DNA of 6,099 nucleotides from Myxococcales bacterium (lineage in GTDB: Bacteria; Myxococcota; Polyangia; Fen-1088): the NCBI GenBank assembly GCA_003155465.1, contig PMCR01000556.1, positions 1-6,099 of the forward strand, given 5' to 3'. This document shows positions 1 through 5,293 of this stretch, in pieces. Below the pieces are notes generated by a model. It was not told where the DNA came from. It saw nothing but the letters and a program-made list of their open reading frames with translations, and did not search any database. Within the stretch, counting starts at the first letter, position 1, and every line of letters begins with the position of its first letter. Made by a program: the position numbers and the translations under genes.

Positions 1-75
1 CCTACTGCGCAACTTCGGCTAGCCGCGCCCCGGCCTATCCCGCGGTCCCGAATTCCCAACAAGCCGTAGCGAGTT
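1..75. other. Short non-coding edge downstream of the metallopeptidase gene
   Basis: This stretch lies 3' of the minus-strand metallopeptidase gene. No hairpin followed by a T-run is visible on either strand, so no intrinsic terminator can be called. One plus-strand frame reads LLRNFG and then TAG at 20-22. That could be the last codons of a gene converging from the left, but six codons cannot support a call. Confidence 0.4.
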
Positions 76-1152
76 CTAGTCGCTCAGCCTGTGGATCCCG
101 TCCACCACGTGCCAGGTGGCCACGATGGTCAGGTCGACCAGTTTCTCGTTGCGCCGGTTCTCGGGCACGAGCAGGTGCTCATAGGTGCACAGAGCCTGCA
201 GCTGGCGCAGGAACTTGCCAATCACGCGACGGTCGGAATCACCGATCCAGCCGCCCAGCTTGCTTATCAGCAGGCGCTGGTGTTGCTGGATGAAACGCGC
301 TGCCGACAGGGCGGCCTGTGACCCCCGCGCGCGTTGGGAGCGCCGGGGGAAGATGTCGAGCAGATCCTTGCGGTACTCGGCCAGATCCGGGTCCAGCGCG
401 TGGTTGATGCCGAAGTACTCGGCGACGGTTTCCCTTATCTCCAGATACGGCACCTGCGAGCCGTGTCGCTGGTTGTCGGGAGCACCCCGACATGCGCCTT
501 CCAGGTCGATGATACGGTCTATGTATTCCAGTTTGGTAAGCGCGACCTGCCAGTCGCGGTAGCGGCGCCGCCAGCGTGACGACGGATCGAGCCACACGGC
601 GAAGCTTTCGGCGAAATCCTCGTCAGGATGCTTCTGCGCGTAGTGGTACATGCCCGCGCGGTGCAGGTGCCTGACGTAGTCGCGGCTCCAAGGGTTTGCG
701 TTGTAGACGTCGCGGTACGAGCGGCAAAAATCGCCGAAGGTTTGCGTCCAGTCTTTGCGCTTCCACAGCTCGAAGGCGTAGTTGACGGCATGCCCCGTCT
801 CGTGGCGCAGATACATCAGGACTTCTTCGCGCGTGTACTCGAACAAGTGGTCGTTGACCATCTGCCAGAGGACGGAGTTGGCGAGGTACCAAGGGACGTT
901 GACGCTGACGGCGCGATCCGTGGTCCAGAAGTCGTCGTCGCCCAGGTAGTACGCCGGGACGAAGGTTATCCTCTTCGCACGCAACTCTGCGCTGACCTGG
1001 GCCAGACACTCGGCCAGCACATCCTGCGGCTCGAGCTGAAGATCGCAGATGCGCGTGGAAAGCAGCTTCTGCAGCCCCACCTCACGCTCAACCGGATCGT
1101 CGGTCGCTTGCCGATAAACGCTGCGTTTCGTCTTGAGTACCGGGAGCGACAT
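76..1152 (-). CDS. Putative zinc-binding metallopeptidase (HExxH, gluzincin-like)
   Basis: Encodes a 358-residue protein with no signal peptide or membrane segment, so it is probably cytoplasmic. The motif HETGH (residues 117-121) gives two candidate zinc ligands, His117 and His121, and the catalytic Glu118. About 55 residues later comes HPDEDFAESFAVWL (175-188), whose acidic residues (Glu178, Asp179, Glu182) can supply the third ligand. HExxH followed by an HP-x-EDFAE segment is the pattern I associate with the putative zinc-binding metallopeptidase family (Peptidase_Mx-like); this is from memory, not a search. Flanking Trp/Tyr-rich segments (WTQTFGDFCRSYRD, 135-148; WQVALTKLEYIDR, 201-213) fit a conserved core. 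Residues 240-358 form a basic, helical-looking C-terminal extension of unknown role. The ATG at 1152 is directly preceded by an in-frame TAA, so the start cannot lie further upstream. No clear Shine-Dalgarno sequence is visible. The substrate is unknown, and no neighbour suggests one. Confidence 0.8.
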   Translation of the reverse strand: MSLPVLKTKRSVYRQATDDPVEREVGLQKLLSTRICDLQLEPQDVLAECLAQVSAELRAKRITFVPAYYLGDDDFWTTDRAVSVNVPWYLANSVLWQMVNDHLFEYTREEVLMYLRHETGHAVNYAFELWKRKDWTQTFGDFCRSYRDVYNANPWSRDYVRHLHRAGMYHYAQKHPDEDFAESFAVWLDPSSRWRRRYRDWQVALTKLEYIDRIIDLEGACRGAPDNQRHGSQVPYLEIRETVAEYFGINHALDPDLAEYRKDLLDIFPRRSQRARGSQAALSAARFIQQHQRLLISKLGGWIGDSDRRVIGKFLRQLQALCTYEHLLVPENRRNEKLVDLTIVATWHVVDGIHRLSD

Positions 1153-1184
1153 TTACGAGGAACATTTACCATGGCGGAGCCGAA

Positions 1185-1220
1185 CCAACGCCTGAAATGA
1201 ATAGATGCGCAATGCGTTGG
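1185..1220. promoter_or_regulatory. Inverted repeat CCAACGC...GCGTTGG, possible operator
   Basis: Two perfect 7-bp arms, CCAACGC at 1185-1191 and GCGTTGG at 1214-1220, are separated by 22 nt. They lie 33-68 bp upstream of the metallopeptidase start, where a promoter or operator would be expected. Arms of this length can arise by chance, so a regulatory role is only a possibility. Confidence 0.25.
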
Positions 1221-1263
1221 CCGTCCTTGATGCTGCGTTGAGTGATCAGGTATGGCCATGAAA

Positions 1264-1279
1264 ACAAATGGGTATTTGT
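1264..1279. repeat. Small A/T-rich hairpin
   Basis: ACAAAT (1264-1269) and ATTTGT (1274-1279) form a perfect 6-bp stem around a GGGT loop. No T-run follows on either strand, so it is not a good terminator. It lies about 110 bp upstream of the metallopeptidase start, and its function is unknown. Confidence 0.3.
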
Positions 1280-1361
1280 AGTCGGTGATGACGCATCGGC
1301 GTATGCCGCGAAGGGACTCTTGAACGCGACTAGCGCTGCTCATTTGGAGTTGTCGCATGGG

Positions 1362-1375
1362 GAGCCGGCCGGCTC
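1362..1375. repeat. Perfect 14-bp palindrome GAGCCGGCCGGCTC
   Basis: The 14 bases read identically on both strands. The palindrome opens the inverted-repeat block upstream of the CPBP protease gene and is followed at once by a short CCCC-AA-GGGG stem (1379-1388). It could be a binding site for a dimeric protein or part of a mobile repeat; the sequence alone does not decide. Confidence 0.5.
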
Positions 1376-1404
1376 TGCCCCCAAGGGGACTTCGGGACGG
1401 ACAA

Positions 1405-1501
1405 CCCACCCGCCTTCCCCGCGCGCTTCGCGCGCGCCCTCGCCGGCCGCGCACCATCGCGCGAGGTCGAGCGAAGCGAGCGGGGAGGGGTGGCGGGTGG
1501 G
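1405..1501. repeat. Long imperfect GC-rich inverted repeat (hairpin of about 97 nt)
   Basis: The arms are 1405-1431 and 1471-1501. Pairing is 10 bp (1405-1414 with 1492-1501), an asymmetric bulge (T1415 opposite 1487-1491), 7 bp (1416-1422 with 1480-1486), one G/A mismatch (1423/1479), and 8 bp (1424-1431 with 1471-1478). An inner 6-bp stem (CCTCGC at 1438-1443 with GCGAGG at 1461-1466) closes a 17-nt loop. That makes 31 base pairs in total. The structure lies in intergenic DNA about 60 bp upstream of the CPBP protease start. Its size, near symmetry and position resemble REP/BIME-type or MITE-like dispersed palindromes, but copy number elsewhere in the genome cannot be seen here. No terminator-type T-run follows. 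Confidence 0.75.
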
Positions 1502-1507
1502 GGGCTG

Positions 1508-1525
1508 AAGGGTTTGGGAACCCTT
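1508..1525. repeat. 7-bp stem-loop AAGGGTT-TGGG-AACCCTT
   Basis: A perfect 7-bp stem with a TGGG loop lies 38 bp before the ATG of the CPBP protease gene. Only TTTA follows, not a T-run, and no plus-strand gene precedes it, so a terminator role is unlikely. It may be the right end of the palindrome block or a structure in the 5' leader of the CPBP transcript. Confidence 0.45.
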
Positions 1526-1563
1526 TACGGGTTCTCATGTGAATTGCTGGTATCTTGCGGCCC

Positions 1564-2124
1564 ATGGCAGAGGTGGCCAGAAGCTGGTCTCGCGCAGGTC
1601 TGGTGCTGACACTGTATCTCGCACTGGCCGCTGCTGGCGTGGCCTGGTCAACCTCGCGTGGCGACGCCAGTGCGTGGCGTCTGGCGGGGCGAGAAGACAG
1701 CCAGACCCTGCTTGGGACGGTCGCCGGAGTCCTGATCGGGCTTGGTTTCGTGTTCGCTTCGCGGCTGGCGGTCCACAGGTTCGAATGGGCGCGTGCGCTC
1801 CATCGTGACATGCGCGCCATGCTCGGGCCGTTGCTTGACGCCGAGGTGGTGGTGTTGGCAGTGGCCTCGGCGTTGGGCGAGGAGATATTCTTTCGCGGAG
1901 CCCTCTTGCCAGCCATCGGCCTTTCTGGGTCGAGCCTGGTTTTTGCCCTTCTGCACGTGGGACCGAAGCTTCGCTTCCTGCCGTGGACCATCTCCTCGTT
2001 CATTGCAGGCTTGTTGTTTGGACAGCTTTTCCTTTGGTCGGGCGATCTGGCCGGGCCGGTCGCCGCGCATTTCACGGTGAACTTTCTCAATCTGCGTTAC
2101 CTCTCTGCGCACGAGATGCGATGA
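1564..2124 (+). CDS. CPBP (CAAX/Abi) family intramembrane metalloprotease
   Basis: Encodes a 186-residue polytopic membrane protein. The three signatures of the CPBP family (relatives of Rce1) are present: EEIFFR (Glu106, Glu107, Arg111), FALLH (Phe127-x3-His131) and HFTVN (His169-x3-Asn173). In characterised relatives these residues build the intramembrane metal or catalytic site. Hydrophobic stretches near 11-29, 48-68, 92-105, 118-131 and 140-158 fit membrane spans. The length is at the short end for the family. An in-frame TGA at 1540-1542 limits the start; I chose ATG at 1564 over the TTG at 1555, and neither has a good Shine-Dalgarno. The stop overlaps the ATG of the SpoIID-domain gene (ATGA, 2121-2124), which suggests translational coupling. 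Members act in prenyl-protein processing, bacteriocin self-immunity or sigma/anti-sigma proteolysis; which applies here is unknown. Confidence 0.88.
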   Translation: MAEVARSWSRAGLVLTLYLALAAAGVAWSTSRGDASAWRLAGREDSQTLLGTVAGVLIGLGFVFASRLAVHRFEWARALHRDMRAMLGPLLDAEVVVLAVASALGEEIFFRGALLPAIGLSGSSLVFALLHVGPKLRFLPWTISSFIAGLLFGQLFLWSGDLAGPVAAHFTVNFLNLRYLSAHEMR

Positions 2125-3776
2125 GCGGGCCTGCCCTGCAACGGATCATCGTCGGATGGGCTCTGCTCGCGGGGGCTACGCCGGTGCACGCGGCTGATGA
2201 GTTCTCGGGCGCGGACAAGCTGCGCGCAATCTATTCGGCCGAGTTTCGTTTCACCAAGCAAGGCTTCCCCGTGGTACCGGTGGCCATCGCCGAGGGCCTC
2301 GCGCGGGTAACCATCAGCGCTGGTCCGTCGGGGGGCCTGCGCCTGTTTCCCGAAGGCGAGGGAGGGTCCGAGGTCCGCGGCGAGGACTCCTGGCAAATTC
2401 GCGCGTCAGCGACGGTACCGGCCAAGCAAGACCACTGGGCCGTGGTGTGGCGCGGGAAGCCGGGACAAGGGGGCGAGGCCGACGGGCAGATCAAACGATG
2501 GAAAGAACTCGGCGAGAAACCACGCCGGTTCGAGCAGGGCACGGTGTTTGGCGTGGGCGGCGAGGTCCTCGACCGGCGCGAGGTGCTGGTGGCGGTGGGT
2601 CCCTACGGCAAGCCGGAGGAGGCCGAGCAGGCCTCCGAGGCCCTGGGCCGCAAGGCCACCCTGGCGAACCCTGGCGTGTACACCGAGCTGGTTGAGCGCC
2701 CGCACGGGCAATTGGAAGCGGTTGGCAGCAAGACCGGCATGCGCGTGCGCAACGAGGGCGTGCTGTGGTTCATGGCGGGAAGCGACGGCCCGCTGGTGGT
2801 GGAGGTCGAGGGCACGGCGGGCCGGGCCCCGACAAGGGTGTCGGGTACCTATTTCGGCAAGGTATACGTGACGTTGGATCGCAACGGCAATTTGGCGGTG
2901 GTCAATGCCTTGCCCGAGGATCGTCTGTTGGCTGGTCTGCTTCCGGCCGAGATCTTCCCCAACGCGCCGGAGGAGGCGCTCAAGGCGCAGGCGGTGGCCG
3001 CGCGAGGTGAGCTTCTGACCAAGATCGGCACGCGACACATCGGTGATCCCTTTCGGCTGTGCTCGCGCACTCATTGTCAGGTCTATTCGGGCGCGGGTCG
3101 GGAGACGCCGCGGACCACGGCGGCCGTCGCCGCGACCCGTGGCGAGGTGCTGTTCACGGCCGACGGAAAGGACCTGGCCGACACCGTGTATTCTGCCAAC
3201 TGCGGCGGCCACACCGAGCACAACGAGAACGTCTGGCCCGACATGCCTGCGCTGGCGGCTCTGCGCGGCCATCGTGACGCAGCTGCCGCCGGAAAGCCCG
3301 ACCCCTATGCGGCGGGGGTGAGCGCGGGAAACCTGGCTCGCTTCATCGACCAACCGCCCGTCGCGTATTGTGGCCAGGCCCACCTCGGGGCGGGTGACCG
3401 CTTTCGCTGGACCGTGAAGCGAACGGCTGCGGACCTGGAAAAGCTGCTTGATCGGTACCGACTGGGCAAGCTTCTGGCCATCGAAGTGCCGCAGCGAGGA
3501 GTATCAGGGCGCGCGCTTTCGGTGCGCCTGGTGGGCTCCGCCCGCAGCGAAACTATCCGTGGTGAGTTGCGAATCCGCGAGGCGTTCGGCGGGCTGCGCA
3601 GCTCGCTGTTCATCGTAGAGTTGAAGAACGGCGACGCGGTTTTTCGCGGCGCTGGCTTTGGCCACGGCGTGGGCATGTGTCAGACCGGCGCCGTCGGGAT
3701 GGCGGAAGCCGGCAAGAGCTATCAGCAGATCTTGCGCCATTACTATCCGGGCACTGTATTGCGGAAGCTTTGGTAG
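2121..3776 (+). CDS. SpoIID/LytB-domain protein, predicted exported peptidoglycan enzyme
   Basis: Encodes 551 residues. Residues 1-25 look like a signal peptide: a short basic start, a hydrophobic core IIVGWALLAG, and cleavage near VHA-A. Residues 26-240 form a beta-rich N-terminal region I do not recognise. The SpoIID domain spans about 241-551, with LLPAEIFPNAPEEALKAQAV (273-292), QVYSG (320-324), SANCGGHTE (358-366), GHGVGMCQTGA (514-524) and ILRHYYPGT (537-545). Glu277 aligns with the glutamate essential in Bacillus SpoIID. Characterised SpoIID is a lytic transglycosylase acting on amidase-processed (denuded) glycan strands; LytB relatives were called amidase enhancers. By analogy this protein would trim peptidoglycan in the periplasm, during division or remodelling rather than necessarily sporulation. 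I start it at the ATG at 2121, which overlaps the CPBP stop, because it gives a clean signal peptide; a longer upstream open frame overlaps the CPBP gene and is rejected. Cys314, Cys319, Cys361, Cys417 and Cys520 are notable. Confidence 0.88.
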   Translation: MSGPALQRIIVGWALLAGATPVHAADEFSGADKLRAIYSAEFRFTKQGFPVVPVAIAEGLARVTISAGPSGGLRLFPEGEGGSEVRGEDSWQIRASATVPAKQDHWAVVWRGKPGQGGEADGQIKRWKELGEKPRRFEQGTVFGVGGEVLDRREVLVAVGPYGKPEEAEQASEALGRKATLANPGVYTELVERPHGQLEAVGSKTGMRVRNEGVLWFMAGSDGPLVVEVEGTAGRAPTRVSGTYFGKVYVTLDRNGNLAVVNALPEDRLLAGLLPAEIFPNAPEEALKAQAVAARGELLTKIGTRHIGDPFRLCSRTHCQVYSGAGRETPRTTAAVAATRGEVLFTADGKDLADTVYSANCGGHTEHNENVWPDMPALAALRGHRDAAAAGKPDPYAAGVSAGNLARFIDQPPVAYCGQAHLGAGDRFRWTVKRTAADLEKLLDRYRLGKLLAIEVPQRGVSGRALSVRLVGSARSETIRGELRIREAFGGLRSSLFIVELKNGDAVFRGAGFGHGVGMCQTGAVGMAEAGKSYQQILRHYYPGTVLRKLW

Positions 3777-3788
3777 TTAGCTCTTCCA

Positions 3789-3815
3789 CACGGAGAGCGC
3801 GGAGAACGCAGAGAT
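3789..3815. repeat. Tandem repeat, three 9-bp units (consensus CRCRGAGAN)
   Basis: The units are CACGGAGAG (3789-3797), CGCGGAGAA (3798-3806) and CGCAGAGAT (3807-3815), back to back. They lie in the 74-bp gap between the convergent SpoIID and TonB-like genes. The pattern resembles the short 'CACAGAGA...CACGGAGA' intergenic repeats I recall from many large bacterial genomes, here with GC-shifted units. That resemblance is from memory and was not searched. Confidence 0.6.
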
Positions 3816-3831
3816 CGGATGGGGACGAAGG

Positions 3832-3850
3832 ACCACCGACCGCCCGTGGT
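3832..3850 (-). terminator. Weak stem-loop just after the TonB-like gene stop
   Basis: ACCAC (3832-3836) and GTGGT (3846-3850) form a 5-bp stem with a 9-nt loop directly after the TGA of the minus-strand gene. No T-run follows, so this is at best a weak terminator or a chance stem. Confidence 0.18.
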
Positions 3851-5266
3851 TCAACCAGCAGTCTTCCCCGACGGCGGCGCGGCCTTCTCGCGGGATTTGG
3901 GGCCGTTGTTGAGGATGAAGGTGTCGACTCCGGCGGTGCCGCATGCCTCTTCGTTGCGATGGAAGGTCCAGTGGAGGTAGACCTTGCCATCGCCGGAAAG
4001 GATGGTCGGCGGTGGGGTGGGGTAGGGCGCGGCGCTGTAGACAACGTCAATAGCCGCGCTGTCGTAGGTGGTTAGCCCCGACGATCGCACCATGGCCACG
4101 CGGTCCACATTCCCTTGGCCGTCGAGAACTATCTCCACTTTGGCCACCAGGCTGGGATTGTTAAGCGGCGAGCTGCTTGGCTTGCTGTCCAGACCGGCCA
4201 TGAAACCGAAGGCCCATAGCTCATGGATCTGTCGATGCATGCGCGTGATGAATTGGGCGAAGGGCACGGCGCGTGTGTTGAGCGCGGTCTGGTTGCCAGG
4301 CTTGACCTCGGTGATGAAGTTCTCGAGGGCGGAGCGCACCCGTTCGCGTCGCTCGGCAGAGTGGCCCTTGCGCTTGGACCGCTCGGCTTTGGCCAGCGCC
4401 GCCGCCGCCTCGGCGTCGGTGCCGAATACGGATTCGTACTGCCCGCGGGTCAGGCGCAGGCGTGCGAGGGGGCCGCCATCCGCATCGCGTGAGGTGCGTG
4501 GTTCCCCCTCTGGGACCAGGCGCATCCCATCGGGTGACATGGTTTCCGGTCGCGCGCTTTCGGCTGTGCGCGGGCCCGGCGTGCGCATGGACAGGGTGGC
4601 CTTGCTTGGCGCCTCAGGACGGAAGGACTCGGGCAGGGGGCGTGGTCCGGTCTGGCCCGTCCGCTTGTCGGGCTGTGCCGCGCGGTCCTCCAGAGCAGCG
4701 ATTTTGTCTTCCTGGTCCGAGGGGTGCGCCTCTTGGCCGGCTTGCTCTCGTTCCATGTTGGTTTCGCGTGCGCGAGTTTCGTTCTCGGTTCGGTTGTTCT
4801 TCTCGGCCAAGTACTTGGCATTCTCGGGTGCTTCTACGTCCTTGCCCATGTCCAGCTCGACGATTTTCTGGTGCGGTCGCTCGGGCGGCGGCTGTGCCGG
4901 CTCTTGCGGCTTGGGAGGCGGAAGCTCGACGAGCGGCTTCTCCGGTGGCTTGGGGATGGGCGGAAGCTTCTCTGGTGGGGGCAGTTCGATCTCTGGCTCG
5001 GGCTGCTTCTCCAAGTTGGCGAGCTTCTGGGCCTTCTTGGGCGGCTGTCTGTCAGCCGGCGCGGGCTCCTCGACAGCGGGAAGGCCGGCTGGCAGTTCAC
5101 TCTCTCTGACCGGCTCGAAGCTCAGGTCCACCTCGTTCGACTCGCGCTTGCCATACACGAGGGCCAGGACGACGAGAGGCAGAATGACTTGCGCGTGCAG
5201 GAGTACCGACGCGAGCAAGCCACGACCGATGTGGCCGTCACGTCGCTTGTTGCGTCGGGTGCTCAT
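3851..5266 (-). CDS. TonB-like energy-transducer protein with TonB C-terminal domain
   Basis: Encodes 471 residues. A basic N-terminus (MSTRRNKRRDGHIGR) is followed by one membrane anchor, about 16-38, containing Ser20-x3-His24. That spacing matches the Ser16/His20 pair of E. coli TonB, which couples it to ExbB/ExbD. Residues 58-130 are rich in Pro, Glu and Lys, the usual rigid periplasm-spanning linker. Residues 150-200 are highly charged and may form a coiled coil (KYLAEKNNRTENETRAR, 150-166). The C-terminal domain, about 335-437, has the TonB-type pattern LVAKVEIVLDGQGNVDRVAM (373-392), SSG, AAIDVV and VYLHWTFHR (429-437). About 34 further residues with a lone Cys442 form a tail beyond the usual end. 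The ATG at 5266 gives the expected inside-positive topology; a GGAG lies about 17 nt upstream, too far for a strong ribosome site. The permease gene ends 27 bp upstream on the same strand, suggesting a shared transcript. ExbB, ExbD and receptor genes are not visible, so its partner is unknown. Confidence 0.85.
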   Translation of the reverse strand: MSTRRNKRRDGHIGRGLLASVLLHAQVILPLVVLALVYGKRESNEVDLSFEPVRESELPAGLPAVEEPAPADRQPPKKAQKLANLEKQPEPEIELPPPEKLPPIPKPPEKPLVELPPPKPQEPAQPPPERPHQKIVELDMGKDVEAPENAKYLAEKNNRTENETRARETNMEREQAGQEAHPSDQEDKIAALEDRAAQPDKRTGQTGPRPLPESFRPEAPSKATLSMRTPGPRTAESARPETMSPDGMRLVPEGEPRTSRDADGGPLARLRLTRGQYESVFGTDAEAAAALAKAERSKRKGHSAERRERVRSALENFITEVKPGNQTALNTRAVPFAQFITRMHRQIHELWAFGFMAGLDSKPSSSPLNNPSLVAKVEIVLDGQGNVDRVAMVRSSGLTTYDSAAIDVVYSAAPYPTPPPTILSGDGKVYLHWTFHRNEEACGTAGVDTFILNNGPKSREKAAPPSGKTAG

Positions 5267-5293
5267 GGCGTCGTAGGAGGGTACTCCATCCGT

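Larger units (their letters stand above)
1153..1563. other. Divergent intergenic region of about 410 bp
   Basis: The region separates the leftward metallopeptidase gene from the rightward CPBP protease gene, so promoters for both should lie here. The part nearest the metallopeptidase (about 1181-1350) is visibly richer in A and T than the flanking genes and holds two small inverted repeats. The part nearest the CPBP gene (1362-1525) is a dense block of GC-rich palindromes, listed separately. I could not pick out a convincing -35/-10 pair on either strand. A plus-strand frame from the GTG at 1242 to the TGA at 1508 is open, but it runs straight through the hairpin arms and has weak third-position GC bias, so I do not call it a gene. 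Confidence 0.6.

Noticed and set aside
2..22. Possible last codons (LLRNFG, stop) of a plus-strand gene entering from the left
   Set aside because: Six codons are too few to separate from chance.
1242..1508. Plus-strand frame from GTG, 88 codons, in the intergenic region
   Set aside because: Weak third-position bias, no Shine-Dalgarno, and its second half is simply the translated arms of the large hairpin.
1508..1525. Stem-loop considered as an intrinsic terminator
   Set aside because: There is no T-run on either strand and no gene ends just upstream in either direction.
966..2090. Minus-strand open frame of 374 codons across the intergenic region and the CPBP gene
   Set aside because: It overlaps both the metallopeptidase and the CPBP gene, crosses the long hairpin, and reads as Arg/Ser/Pro-rich low-complexity protein without motifs.
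1983..2120. Upstream extension of the SpoIID-domain gene
   Set aside because: It would overlap the CPBP gene by over 130 bp and bury the signal peptide behind 46 unrelated residues; the ATG at 2121 explains the N-terminus better.
2406..3383. Minus-strand open frame of 325 codons inside the SpoIID gene
   Set aside because: Antisense shadow of a gene with well-conserved SpoIID motifs; no motif of its own.
3789..3815. Tandem repeat considered as a CRISPR remnant
   Set aside because: The units are 9 bp and contiguous with no spacers, and no cas genes are nearby.
4068..5276. Plus-strand open frame of 402 codons opposite the TonB-like gene
   Set aside because: It is almost fully antisense to a gene with clear anchor, linker and TonB domain, is Ser/Gly/Arg-rich with no recognisable motif, and is what GC-rich coding DNA gives on the opposite strand.
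5275..5280. AGGAGG on the plus strand between the permease and TonB-like genes
   Set aside because: It is on the wrong strand for the flanking genes and no plausible plus-strand start follows at the right distance.
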